Shown here: positions 13,984-25,120 of the stretch, piece by piece | How positions within the stretch are numbered: position 1 is the first letter of the stretch | Layout: every line of letters starts with the position of its first letter | Assembly (NCBI GenBank): GCA_018857735.1 | Contig: JABMCL010000693.1 | Location: forward strand, 32,501-96,500 | Origin: Alviniconcha marisindica | Lineage: Eukaryota > Mollusca > Gastropoda > Provannidae | DNA: 64,000 nt | Direction: 5' to 3' | Notes under the pieces: model-generated | Told to the model about the DNA's origin: nothing | The model's database searches: none | What the model saw: the letters and a program-made list of their open reading frames with translations, nothing else | Translations under genes and position numbers: made by a program

Positions 13984-13989
13984 CTTGCA

Positions 13990-14027
<38 letters not shown>

Positions 14028-14869
14028 TTGGATTTTTGAAGACTTCACAAAAACCTGTCAGAATATGACCTTCAGTAGAGACAGACTTCAACTTATCCAA
14101 CACATCAGACCTGCTACATCACAAGTAATGACTGCAAATGTGATGATCAAAGCAATTAAACCCCCTAAACTGTTATCTGCCTAAGCTTCCTCACTGACTC
14201 GTCTCAACTGCTCAAAGCTGCAGTAGATCTCGATCTCGATCTCAACTCAAGATTATAGAAACAGCGCCTCCACACATGTCTGCCTTGCTGTTCCACACGT
14301 AATGTACATGCACACACTCTTGCGTATTCCTCTCTAAACTGGTCTCCACAATAAAGCGACAAAGAAGAAAAGCAGCACAGTCCTATACTATTAGATCTAG
14401 ATCTAGAACATAATTTGAGAACGAGACAACATGGCATTGGTTTCAATAGTCTAGTAGGCCTATATGACATTGGTATCAATAGTCTAGTAGGCCTATCTAC
14501 TGAACCTTCGACGAATGTCGAAAGTGCAAGAAATGCCAAATGGGCGAACGAGTTAGTGCTGAAGTGCTTGGCCTTGGGAACTACTTCTTCGCGTTATTCC
14601 CTCACCATTAATATTGTCCTGCTGCAGCAGCAAACTAATTCACCATTTGTGACAGAAATTTATAATCCGAGAGACGAACGTTTTTGTCGTCTGCCGTTAC
14701 ATCAATCATGTGCACGCACGACAGAAAGAAAGGGGAAAAAAGAACAACTCACCTCATCTAAAAATTTGGTCACGTCATATACTCTGTTGTGTATAATCAA
14801 CCATGATGATTTAGCATCTTTGTGCGCTTTCACCTCATCAGCACGAAAGACTTTCTGTTCGCTTGTCAT
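3410..14869 (-). CDS. CYB5: Cytochrome b5, tail-anchored (6 coding exons, complete)
   Basis: A small haem protein that passes electrons to membrane desaturases, P450s and other oxidases; it sits on the ER or outer mitochondrial membrane by a C-terminal anchor. Coding exons on the minus strand: 14869-14753, 11267-11231, 7326-7235, 6772-6746, 4768-4731 and 3494-3410. All junctions are GT-AG and the phases close to 131 aa. The haem domain fills residues 5-82. The axial His ligands are H40 in HPGGE and H64 in EDVGHSTDA, 24 residues apart as in the family. A hydrophilic linker (83-104, encoded by 27- and 38-nt exons) leads to a single membrane segment at about 106-127 ([20 protein letters not shown]) and a short luminal tail ending SPSS. 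The start follows a short leader, [13 protein letters not shown]. Large introns hold the piggyBac remnant and SINE-like arrays. The family is certain. Orthology to the ER or the mitochondrial form is not resolved. Confidence 0.95.
5690..6020 (+). repeat. Degenerate tandem repeat, unit about 40 bp
   Basis: Diverged units with the core CATGTTCACAGGCTGTGCAT and a CTGTCCTTTC stretch, in cytochrome b5 intron 4. Two overlapping open frames of about 140-160 codons across it are a by-product of the repetition; they show no domain. Confidence 0.6.
6036..6167 (+). repeat. Short tandem repeat interrupted by the THAP-like element
   Basis: Three diverged units with the core CCTTTTAACCAGCACACAG. The array resumes after the inserted element at 6675-6710 with CAGCCTACCTTTTAACCAGC. 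The element therefore inserted into an existing array. Confidence 0.7.
6168..6674 (+). mobile_element. TA-flanked inverted-repeat element with THAP-like fragment, copy 1
   Basis: A 507-bp element with ends TTGGGCGGTTCAG and CTGAACTGCCCAA, flanked by TA on both sides (6166-6167 and 6675-6676), as for Tc1/mariner-type insertions. Inside, an open frame (6199-6462) encodes CQYCCSCKN followed by [20 protein letters not shown], which resembles the first half of a THAP zinc finger (C-x2-4-C, then SLHxFPxDxxxxxxW). The rest of a THAP domain is not clear. It lies in cytochrome b5 intron 4, 72 bases past the exon 4 donor, inside a tandem repeat. Confidence 0.7.
7478..7800. repeat. Duplicated block in cytochrome b5 intron 2
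   Basis: A block of about 105 bp (TTTGAATCACACGTTTGCCT to GAACTGTGAAACTGC) occurs at 7478-7580 and again at 7692-7800. The 100 bp between them (TTAATCAATTGCTTAATTG to AGGTCCAAATGG) recur at 10815-10920, just before the piggyBac remnant, so this unit is dispersed. Confidence 0.7.
8262..9202 (+). repeat. SINE-A: five tandem units of a dispersed repeat
   Basis: Five units of 179-190 bp (GGAGCTGTGTGAGAGTCGAG begins near 8285, 8472, 8654, 8844 and 9023), separated by CATCATCAT or ACCACAAGG spacers, in cytochrome b5 intron 2. Each unit has a tail-like module twice: CGTCCTAACGAGCC with TTTCCGTGGACGTAAAGC, then GTCCCTAATATGTC with GAGGACATTAAGCATCACT. No coding potential. Confidence 0.85.
9270..10535 (-). 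pseudogene. piggyBac transposase remnant (PGBD-like) lacking the catalytic core
   Basis: In cytochrome b5 intron 2. Minus-strand translation shows in order: an acidic N-terminus ([18 protein letters not shown], near 10530-10430), the start of the DDE_Tnp_1_7 domain (ending [18 protein letters not shown], near 9750), then the C-terminal part ([20 protein letters not shown], near 9725) and a decayed Cys-rich finger (NCKKCYKE, then [11 protein letters not shown] in another frame, near 9350-9470). The region with the three catalytic Asp residues is missing: N- and C-terminal pieces are only about 20 bases apart. Stops and frameshifts break the rest. No clear terminal repeats were found. piggyBac-derived genes are abundant in molluscs. 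Confidence 0.8.
10930..14150. other. Cytochrome b5 intron 1 and flanks: mostly unassigned DNA
   Basis: Apart from exon 2 (11231-11267) and TA/CT microsatellites, the stretch 12340-13340 is richer in CpG than its surroundings and has no clear gene. It includes TGGCGCCAGAAGGGAGTG at about 12928, which looks like a retroviral-type primer-binding site, but no paired LTR ends were found. Confidence 0.35.
13946..14024. repeat. Two adjacent (TA)n tracts
   Basis: Two AT-dinucleotide runs of roughly 35 bases each are separated by GCTTGCACCA, in cytochrome b5 intron 1. Open frames reading Ile-Tyr repeats across it are artefacts. Confidence 0.9.
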
Positions 14870-15020
14870 GTTGCTGGGACTTTGCCTTGATGCCCAGAGG
14901 AAGTGTTATGCAAACGAATTGCATGCCGGTCGTCACGTCACGCGTGTACATGCGGCCAAAGGTCGACCATTCTTGAATCTTTGTGGATCACCTCACACAG
15001 TTAACAGTGCGATTATTCAG
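14870..15020 (-). promoter_or_regulatory. Putative promoter and leader of cytochrome b5
   Basis: This stretch upstream of the cytochrome b5 ATG is CpG-containing and holds a CRE-like cluster near 14934-14944 (TGACGTGACGA on the minus strand). No TATA box is seen. A long open frame on the plus strand across this region is antisense to exon 1 and is not counted as a gene. Confidence 0.35.
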
Positions 15021-15705
15021 TGAACATCCGATTTAGTTGCATAAACTTGGGTCCCGTTTTCAAAGCTATACGAAAAACTAATCTGTAGAGGCAGTCTTTT
15101 TTAATGGAAAGAGCCTGAACACGCCCGATTTCAGATAGGCCCAGTTTCACAGGCTAATTGGGGGTGGGGGGAGGGGCATATTTGTACCGATGTGGTGCAG
15201 TTGCACCCTGAACCCCAATTTCACTCAGTCATGTCATCATACGTCATTCGACCTCAGCTGTCCTAGTTGCACCAGGGTGTTCGTGTACATGATCGGTATT
15301 GTAGTACTTTAGTACCCCGGTTTGAGTTTACAAAGTACTCCTTGCATGGAGGAATGTGGATACCGTTGACAATGATAATCAAATAACTAACCAACTTTGT
15401 GTAACCAAAAACCTTGGTCTTCTGTACAATAATACATATATGTAGTTTTAAAAATGCAAGTTATGGGCGGTTTGCTTGTGAAAAGACTGATGTTCACTTT
15501 TGTAAAGTGTGGATTTAAAAAATAAATTTAAAAAAATCTGTTATATATGTATATTTAACAAGTTTTTCTTCATCTTTACAAACTGGTCCTACTCCTATGG
15601 CCTATTTGTATTTTCAACATCAACAGTCTTGTTAACATTTTAACATTCCTGTTAACCTTTTTTAACTCTCTACATTCCTGTTAATCTGAACAGTGCAAAT
15701 CCCCA

Positions 15706-15921
15706 TGTGTGCGTGTGTGTGTGTGTGTGCGTGCGTGCATGCGTGTGTGTGTGTGTCTCAGTGTCTGTTACTATTTCAAGAGTGATACAGGTTCCTAATT
15801 ACTTCAATTATTTTTGTGTGAATGTGTGCGTGTGTGTGTGTGTGTGTCATAGTGTATCTGAATATGTGTGTAAATGTGTGTCAGTGTGTGTGTAATATCT
15901 GAATGTGTGTGTAGTGTCTGA

Positions 15922-15977
<56 letters not shown>

Positions 15978-16015
15978 ATGAGTGTGTGTGTATGTGTGTG
16001 TGTGTGTGTGTGCAG
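15706..16015. repeat. (TG)n-rich microsatellite cluster
   Basis: Several TG runs with interruptions (GAGAGAGA, TCTGAATG), between the cytochrome b5 promoter and the putative TWSG1 3' end. No gene is visible in 15020-18200. That stretch otherwise holds a degenerate 125-bp repeat and AT-rich single-copy DNA. Confidence 0.9.
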
Positions 16016-17179
16016 GGGTGGTGATGGTGGAGCAGAGCAAGAGCACTCGCTCTCAATAACCAGAGTTAAGCATGATTGAGTGTGACCACCAAACAGATGG
16101 GTGATCCTCCAGAGTAAGATCCTGTGCAGACTCTACAAAAGCCCTATTATCCATAAACTGAGGTCCCTCATGAGTAGTTGCATGCAAAAAGATCACATAT
16201 ACACACATTAAAATTCCTGTAGTCCATGGCAGATTTCAGTGGAACATGGAGACACCAAAATAAATCAGCATTTATTCCAAGTGTCAGTGTTCAAAATGTT
16301 GGAAGCTGGACACCAGGCAGAGGAAGAACTATTTTGAAACCTACAGTTTCTTCAGTTTGTATGTTTGTTTTTTGTTTGTTTTGGTGTGTTTTTTGAATAA
16401 TTTCTCTTCCAGTGACAGGCATTTTAAATGAATATTATTATGAGCAACATTATCATGTATAGCATGCATCATGCAACACCGACTGATTTACTCCTGAATG
16501 AGTTAGGTTAATTTTTATTGTTGTCCAAATGAACACACCTAGATGTCAAAATTCTAAATACTAAAATAGCCAAGAATCACAGATTTTTTTGATTTTTTTA
16601 AAAAGCATTTTCAAGGCCATGAAAGGATTAATAACTGGGTAATGTTTACACCTGTGATGTGTCAAGCATTCGATCAGTGAATCTGTATTTATTAAACAAA
16701 AATATTAAATGACTGCATCATTAGCATTACAGCCATAAAGCATTACAGACTTGAATGTAGCATCTGCCCACTAATCTGATGCCATGTAACACAATGTTGA
16801 AGAAAAAGGTTTGTGTGGAATGCAGATATTCAGACATGCATGCAAGGACTGCAAGCGTTAGGGAGCATGTAACTGTGTGTATGGAAAGAGGCATTGTCAG
16901 TAGTATAACATATAACAACAATGAGCTCAGGGCCAACAGGTTCACTATCGTTAATGTGGTTTCTTTTTTTGTGTATCCAAACTGATTTTTTCTTCTTCTT
17001 CTTCTTCTTCTTCTTTTTCTTATGTCACTTATGTAGTCAACATTCAGACGTTACATGAGCAAACGTTGTTAGCAAGCATGCCAGCTGGGACTTGTGATGG
17101 TGTTTCCTGCACTGAATGCCACTAATCACTGCTGATCCACAGAGGAATCTGAAACTAAAAAATTATAATGGCAGAGCAT

Positions 17180-17650
17180 TTTAAGACAAAATCTACCATT
17201 TAAGTTTTCATTTTTACATTAGTTACCTGTTGGAGAAAGGCCATCCTTTTTGTGTGTGACAAAAACTGTTTTGAGAAGGTCATCTTTTTTTTTAAACATC
17301 CAATCAATAAGGGGTGGTGAAAGGGCTAAGACAGAATCTTCCATTTCAATTTTCATTTTGACATCTTTTACCTGTTGGAGAAAGGCCAGCCTTCTTTAAC
17401 AAAAACTGCTTTGAGTAGTTTGAGAAGGCCAGGTCACCCAGTCAACAAGGGTCAGTGAAGGAGTTAAGACAAAATCTTCCATTTAAATTTTCATTTTGAC
17501 ATCTTTTACTTGAGTTTTGAGATCAGTTCAACAGTCAACATGGGTCAGTGATGGGGTTAAGACAAAATCTTCCATTTAAATTTTCATGTTTTACATCTTT
17601 TACCTGTGTTTTGAGAAGGTCAGTTCCTTTAACACTCAGTCAACAAGGGT
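17180..17650. repeat. Degenerate tandem repeat, about 120-150 bp
   Basis: Three to four copies of a unit with AGACAAAATCTTCCATTTAA and CATCTTTTACCTGTTGGAG. Copies differ by small deletions. Intergenic. Confidence 0.6.
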
Positions 17651-18211
17651 CTATCACAGAGAAACAATCCATTCAGTCATAAGAAAAAGTTTGATTCACT
17701 AATCTTGACATTCATCAGTCTGTGTCATTTAAGAACAACAGAATACCATGATGCTGTAAAAGGCAGAGAAGCAGAATTCCTGGCAGTTGGCGAAGCACAC
17801 AACACTGTAATTATTCTGACCTACTCCAAACTTAAAAAATAAAACATGGAATATTGTCTTTAGGTAAATATGCATTATGTGAGCATGCAGGGCGTCAATG
17901 AGTGCATCATATAAATATACATCATTATTATTATCAAGACATAGTTTTGTAGCTCTGTACTCTCATCTGACTAGATGTTAATCTCATTTCTGAAATCCAC
18001 AGTAGCCAATCACAGGTGCATCAGAAAAAGCAATATGAAAAATATGTATATAATAAGAACACTCTAGGTCTCTTGAACATGTAGCTGAACCATACTTTAC
18101 AACAGTATTTCTTTTTTCCCCGTCTGCCACATTCCTAATAAATCCAGCCAGCACAAGGAGTTACAGATGAACAAACAAACAAAAACAAACCATAATACTT
18201 TCACACATGTC

Positions 18212-18217
18212 TTTATT
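18212..18217 (-). promoter_or_regulatory. Candidate polyadenylation signal for TWSG1
   Basis: AATAAA on the minus strand, followed in that direction by a GT-rich stretch (TTTGTTTTTGTTTGTTTG), the usual layout of a cleavage site. If used, the TWSG1 3' UTR would be about 4.7 kb (22927 down to 18200). Other TTTATT sites nearer the stop, for example near 22010, are alternatives. Confidence 0.35.
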
Positions 18218-18423
18218 ATATTAAACTATTAAAGCACAATGTTACATAGAATAGCATCCTGTTTGATCAGTCCTTCTTGCAGTCCCTCCTTTTCACCTCA
18301 CAAAGCAAGTCACAGCACATAAAAAATGTATACATTTCTCACAACCTTTTCTGTGTAAAACACAAACAATACATTGTGTTATATAAAAAAATTAAAAAAA
18401 TCCTCTGTGGTAAATATCCACAG

Positions 18424-18474
<51 letters not shown>
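18424..18474. repeat. (AC)n microsatellite
   Basis: About 25 uninterrupted AC units, in the putative TWSG1 3' UTR. Confidence 0.95.
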
Positions 18475-18475
<1 letters not shown>

Positions 18476-19144
18476 GCAATAGAAATTATAGTGTTAAAAA
18501 AAACAAATGTGATATCAAATGACTGCTTCACTGTTTGTAAGTAGTACGGCAGATACTAGATTTGAACACAAAATGTAATATACTAATAACAAAAACTATA
18601 AACATCTGGTTCAAAGGCAGAAATGATTCCATCATTGTCCTTCCTATCCCAAGTGTTTGCTAGTAGTAGTACTAGTAGACCTCTAGTAGTAGTATAGATG
18701 GCCATGTATACTGTGAATGCCTGATTGGTTTCTGTGAACCACTTTTGCCATCTTCTAGATGTCACACCGGTTTCAAAAATGTCTAGTGCAGTCACTGACT
18801 GGGCCATGGAAGTTGTAACTGGAGTCCTGAGGGCAGGGAAGGGGTCAAGGCCACTACAAACTAAGTACACTGACCTTGCATCAACCTCTTCACATGACCC
18901 TGTTCTCACCAAAGGGTGCTTCAGCAGTTTAATCTGGTTTGAGATACTGATACAGTTAACACAATACCCACACACCAAAGAGTACACAAAATCCAGTATG
19001 TATACATCAGTCAGACTTGTACAGATCTAGGGGGATTTATTTATATTTATTTTTAAGACAGGAAACAAAATCCAGGTCAGGCAAGTGGATGTCACAGTCA
19101 CTGTCCCTCACTTCTTCTTTTTTTATTTTTAGTGCAGCCTGTAT

Positions 19145-19490
19145 CAGCCCTACAACTTAAAAGGGGCTCTGAGCAAAGACCCAAGCTGGCCTAGAAATGG
19201 AGAAAATGTGCATATATTTCTATTTTATTTAAGCCCTACAACTTAAAGGAGACCCTGAGCAAAGATCCAAGTTGGCCTAGAAGCAGAGAAAATGTGCACG
19301 TATTTCCATTTTACTTAAGCCCTACAACTTAAAGGAGACCCTGAGCAAAGATCCAAGACGGCCTAGATGCAGAGAAAATGTGCACATATTTCCATTTTAT
19401 TTAAACCCTACAACTTAAAAGGGATGCAAAGCAAAGATCCAGGTTGGTCCAGAAACAGAGAAAATGTGCACATATTTCCATTTTGGGGCT
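19145..19490. repeat. 86-bp tandem repeat, 4 copies
   Basis: Units begin at about 19147, 19233, 19319 and 19405 with GCCCTACAACTTAAA and contain AGCAAAGATCCAAG and GAGAAAATGTGCACATATTT. The spacing is exactly 86 in each case. It lies in the putative TWSG1 3' UTR. The rest of 18600-22900 shows no coding region. Confidence 0.85.
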
Positions 19491-19970
19491 CTGTATGGTT
19501 ATCAATATTTACGCAACACAAGTACTTTTCTGCCTCGAATCTGAGCTCTTCCAGATGCAGCCAGGTTTGTCTGCTCTTTGCTAATGAAGAGCAGAAAACT
19601 GTCGGTTCAGTGACATAAGGTACACTTCTCCCACATGCTGCCCCTGGTCATGATAGCACAAACACAGACTGACAGACACAAAGTGAAAGCGCTCATGGCT
19701 GTGCTTTTGTAATGTTCATTTTTTAACAACTGGACTGAAAATTGCCATGACTATAGTTTATCCCATTCCTACTTACTACCTGATGGCCAGTGACACTTCT
19801 TCACCTGTCCCCTAAGTATCTTGTTGCAACACTGGTCACATAATAAAACTGTCCTATGCCTAAAGCAAAAATTGTACGCAGCACCAAATAATAATCAGCA
19901 GGCAAGCATTTTCACAGGTGTATTTGACATAGCAGCCCTTGGAGGCTCCCATCATTCAATGAACATAGAA

Positions 19971-20135
19971 AATGTGAACAATGGCTATGGAGACAGATCA
20001 GTTTGTAAGTGTACTATCTGAAATGCTTAGTCCAAAGAACAAAAACCAAAAAAATGTGAACAATGGCTATGGAGACAGATCAGTTTGTAAGTGTACTATC
20101 TGAAATGCTTAGTCCAAAGAACAAAAACCAAAACA
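19971..20135. repeat. 82-bp direct duplication
   Basis: The block AATGTGAACAATGGCTATGG to AGAACAAAAACCAAAA is present twice, 82 bp apart, with almost no differences, so it is recent. A G18 tract follows at about 20263-20280. Confidence 0.85.
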
Positions 20136-20649
20136 ATCCTTACCCAAGCACTATTCATCTATATCCCATCCCATCCTGTCTGTGGAGTACAACAATATGC
20201 TACCAAGTACTTGTGTTTTCTTATTTTCATTTTTTTTTTAAAGCAAGGAGAAAAAAAAAGGGGGGGGGGGGGGGGGGGGGAGAGAGAGAGAAAAAGAATA
20301 ACACAACACACCAGACCAGAATACCAGAAACTACAAATTCTTGCATTATGATTCCTACACTATGGCTGCTCTGCATTCCAGGAATGGACCACTGGCCTCC
20401 CCTCCTTTCAATTAATCACTGCCAAAGCTGGTTACGCCACAATCAGTTCAACAGCTCCTTCACTTTGTGAGCCAATGAAAAATGGAGTTGTCTGTCCATT
20501 TTTTAAGGGTATGATGTAGTAAACTCCAGCAGAGTCCAAAGAACAGTAGGCCAGGGACCGCAGTGAGGAGTGCAAGGTCCATCACACCTTCCTTTACCTA
20601 ATTAATTTTACACTAATTGCATTTATTTGTGTACGTGAATGCCTGTCAA

Positions 20650-20965
20650 GTACCTCATTTCAAGATGAGCCCCCAAGCACTTCACAGTGGCAACTACAGC
20701 GCGACTCTCTGCATCTGTGCTCTAGTCGTATGCGACTCTAAATAAATGACTGTATCTTTACACAGCACATTTTGAATACCCATCAAAGCCGGTGCAGCAC
20801 TCCAGTTGTTACATGGCTGGTGCCACATGAAACTGCTGCCATTTCAGTGCAAGTTCTGTGTACACCATACAACCTTGTACTAGTTTACAGTGTCACGTTA
20901 TTTGAAACCACATAAATAGGGTGTATGTGTGTTTAGCTGTAACCTGCCACCTGCACGTTTGGCAT
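20650..20965 (-). repeat. SINE-2 family body, headless, in putative TWSG1 3' UTR
   Basis: Shares GGTGCCACATGAAACTGCTG and TTTAGCTGTAACCTGCCACC (plus-strand reading) with the copies at 39625 and 49680. No tRNA-like head is visible. Confidence 0.6.
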
Positions 20966-22788
20966 AATGATCACGATCTTTCATGTGCCACTGCAGTAAT
21001 ACGGTAACATGTAACACATAACACTGCATAGCTGAGAGAACAAATCTATGCAAAAACTAAGTGCAGCTACAAATTTATGCAATCATAGCATTAACGTATA
21101 AATTAACTAATAAACAGACATTTTCATATATTGTAATATGTGTATATATATATTTATCTTGCTGTTAGAAAACACACGTTTTGTTCTACATCTCATGCAC
21201 ACTTATTTTCAGAAAAGCTATACAAATACATATGTACCATAAAGTACAAATTGGTACAAATTTGTGCTCCAGATCAAAGTCCATACAAAGTAATGCCTTT
21301 CTTGGCTTGAATAAATTTACCATCAAGTGTCATCAACAGGAAGCAGAAATATTTATTCAACATAAAGCATTCTCCTTTCCATATGACACTGACAGTCAAC
21401 TATGAGACAAACAGACAAACCAGAAAATGCACAGCATTATTTTGCCAGCAAGAAAAACCCTGAACACAACCACTGACCTGAAAATGTAGAACTAAAAATT
21501 GATGCTGTAGTCACAGGATTACATTACAGTATGTGCATGTTCATAATACAAACCCAACACTACAAGACTACATACGTGTATCATAATTCTTTTTTAGCAC
21601 AAAATCTTGAAGGAGTACTACCCAACAGTAAAATATGGAATAAATCCATAAAACTGGTCTAAGTGGGGCAGATTAAGCAAGCATATGTTCAGTAATGACG
21701 TTGTTCCACCGCAAGTGAAAATATTCACGAATAAACGCTACAGCATGCAGGTTTATTTTACAGAGAGACTAATAGAGTTTGTCTAACAAAACATAAATCG
21801 GGATTTCCTTCATTAAAAGAACAGTAGCCAATGCATCTGATCTTTAGAAAAACAAAAACGCAATCAACTGGAAGGGGCTTTCTCACTCTGTCAAGCACAA
21901 CACACGTCCTTGCAGTCATCACTCTTACCAACAGTGTCAGTCAGCACCATTTTTGTGGTTCTTTAAACTATAGTACATAATGTGCCTATCAAAATATGCT
22001 TTATTTCAAAAGTGAACACTAAAACTGTACAGATCTGGGTGTTCATGCAATGGTGGAGCAAGTGTGCACCCTGCAAGAATCTATACCAAACACCACAGTG
22101 GTATAAGACGGTCAATACTTTTGCATGAACTACCAGCTGTAAACAGAATAAAAATGAACACACTTGATGGAGTGCGATATCAGATCACAAGACTTCTGAG
22201 ATTACTGCGTATACTCAATACCACATAAACTAGAGAACACGGGTAAGTCTGCACTCACGCAAACTGACCAGTTTAATAGCTTTCATTCTTTCCACAAATG
22301 ATTGTCACAATACTGTAATTTTGTGGACTGTAAAACAGAATATACAAAAACTGTGATTAAGAAGAAAGACTACTCTGAGTACTCGTAATGCGTATAAAAT
22401 ATATTCTCTAGGTCAGTAAAAGTACTGGCACAATGAGTATGAAGGTAAAAACCACAAGAAGAGCACATGTTCATTTGATCCATATGCTCTCCACAGAATT
22501 CCCTTTGACCATCAAGATAGGTCACTGAAACTATATAAACCAACAGAGCTATTTATATAAGACATTTTACCATCATACAAAGTTTCAAAAACATCACTTA
22601 AATGATGTAACAAAAATGCCAATGCAAAGGTTACTTTGCCAGGCACCGACTCATGATCGGATGGCCTCACAACCATATTCAAAAGCACCTCATTGACATA
22701 AATTTGCTAGGTACAGGAAACACAAAAGCAATATTTTGTTGCTAAATCGTTGTTTTTTATGTTATCGTTGTTACTTCAACAAAAACTA

Positions 22789-22870
22789 TTTTCACCTGGT
22801 AACATCTGTACAAACTGTTTTCACCTGGTAACATCTGTACAAACTGTTTTCACCTGGCAACGTCTGCACG
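22789..22870. repeat. 29-bp repeat, 3 copies, next to the TWSG1 stop
   Basis: TTCACCTGGTAACATCTGTA repeats with period 29, about 60 bases downstream of the TWSG1 stop codon, so very probably inside its 3' UTR. Confidence 0.8.
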
Positions 22871-22927
22871 TGCAGACTTCACAAAACTAGAAGAAAAGTA
22901 ATCCACTCAACAGATGCCACCCCCTGC

Positions 22928-25049
22928 TCACAGCGTGTCTGGAATGACATCTGGCAGCGGTTTTAATGTTGCCTCACCCTCGCCCAACTTGCCGTTGTTG
23001 CTCTTCCCACTGTCAGCGTTGACAACAACATCGTTGTATTCAGTGGACCACTCCTCACTGGGACCATCCTCCTCTCCATCCGAGTCCAACTTCACCGGGC
23101 ATTTGAAGCAGTGCGGCTCATTCAGGCCGTAATCCAGACAGGTGCTGCCAATGCACTGGCAACAGCCATTCACGTGGAACCAACGATACTTGGCAGCACC
23201 CATGGACTTGCAGGACGTCTTGCACTTGGCTATGGACATGCACTGGGAGAAGAAGGCAGTGCTGCAGTTGTGGATGCCCATCACTCCCACTGCGTCAGGT
23301 GCCTCCAGCTTCTCATCTTTTACATTTGGGGCTGAGACAAAGCAGACAATCATTGTCAGACAAAATTATTACTATCCCAAGATAAAAAAGCAAAAAAGAA
23401 TTAAACATTACAGGGGAACCAAACTGAAGACACAAGCTGGTCTGAAACCATAGAAAATGTCTAAATATTTTTTATCTGCATGCTTCATTTGGTAGTTCTG
23501 TCATGTTGGCCATGTTCACTCTTTACCAAGAAAGACTGGAAAAAGATTGGCTCATGATGTTGATACTTTTGAAAAATGTGACAGCATTGTTTATTATTTC
23601 ACTAATGTGCACTGCTGGGCACAAAATAGCAGCATTCACAGTCATGTTTTCTTAACCTTCAACTCTCAATTTTTAACACATGGTCAAGAAATCAAGTTTT
23701 GAACTGTGGGGTAAGCACTTTACAGTATGTAAGTAAGTTGGTGTTTTATGCCCAGTCAACCGGTATGGTTATATCAGGGCGAATCGCTTTACAGAATTTT
23801 ATTATTATTAAGTGAACTCTGCTCTGTGCATATTTTTTTCTTCTATTCTATTCCTATCAATAGAGCCTATAAGTATAACACTTCTTTTGCTCAGTTCCCA
23901 TTCAACATCAGAACTACTCACCAACGCTCTCTACACTGAAGGCTGTTACCATGACCAGTTTGGATTATCGGTCACATTCTAACACTTATGGATTCAACCA
24001 GAATTTAGCTGAGGGCAGGAGCTTCTAAAGTGGCACCCCTGATTAAAGTCATAAAGACCACCCTGATGAGATTGCTATTAGGGAGGATATCGTTTCCATG
24101 GGAATGAGCCCCTCACCAAGCACAGCCCCTCTTCTAAGACCATTTTTGCTGGATTTTAGGGTGGTCTTGAAAGAGGCCTTTGACTGCAGTCTATGAGGTA
24201 TATCTGACTGTACTATCTTTGAAGTACATCTCCCCATCGATATGACAATGGCACATCCTATTTCTAATCATCTATGGAACTCAAAGAGGCCCCCTCCCCA
24301 CTGCCCCCCCCCCCCCTCCCTTTGAGTATAAAGAAAATATTGATAGTAATCGCAGGGAGGGGGTGTCAGAATTATACTGTAGTAATATTTTTTACAGATC
24401 TGCATTACTACAACTGTACTACAAGGAGTTATCTCCCTTAGACCAAACCCACTACCACATTTTGAGATATTACATCACAATAGTAAGCACAAAATAACAA
24501 TTTGAAGTCGAAACCACCACAGCATCTCATTTTGACAGATTAGCATACAAAGATTTCACCCTGCAGTCCTCAGCAACAAGTAGGTGCGCGTTCTAATGCC
24601 ATTAATAAAAAACATAAAAAAATAGTGCCTAAGGAGTATAATTTCTGAAGCAAAAAAGACTGGGCAATCTGATTTTGCTGAAAACCCAAAATCTAAAAAA
24701 TGGAAGCTCCTTTGGAAAACAAGCCGCGATGAGAAAGGGCCTAGCATATGTCCAACTTATTTCAAAAGGCTGGGTCACAGCACAGTTTATCCACCCACAA
24801 GCACACCTACCAGCGCCAGTGACAAAGGAGTCCAGCTCAGATGAGTAGCCCGTGCCAGGTTTGAATAGCAGTGAGTCAAGGTTGTAGGAGTAGGTGTGAG
24901 TGGTCCAGCGCTGCAAAGGGTCCTCCTCCTCCGTCAGCACAGCAAAAAGCTCAGGGATAGGGTCCGGCAGAGTCTCGATGGAGCTGGTGCTGTACAGGCC
25001 ATCATCTGGGTCTGGAGCTGGGCACAGACCTGACAAGACACACAAACAT

Positions 25050-25120
<71 letters not shown>

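Noticed and set aside
14415..15023. A 202-codon plus-strand open frame
   Set aside because: It is antisense to cytochrome b5 exon 1 and its promoter. The minus strand has the conserved protein, and this frame shows no domain.
18583..18987. A 134-codon minus-strand open frame
   Set aside because: No recognisable domain or splice support; it lies in the putative TWSG1 3' UTR.
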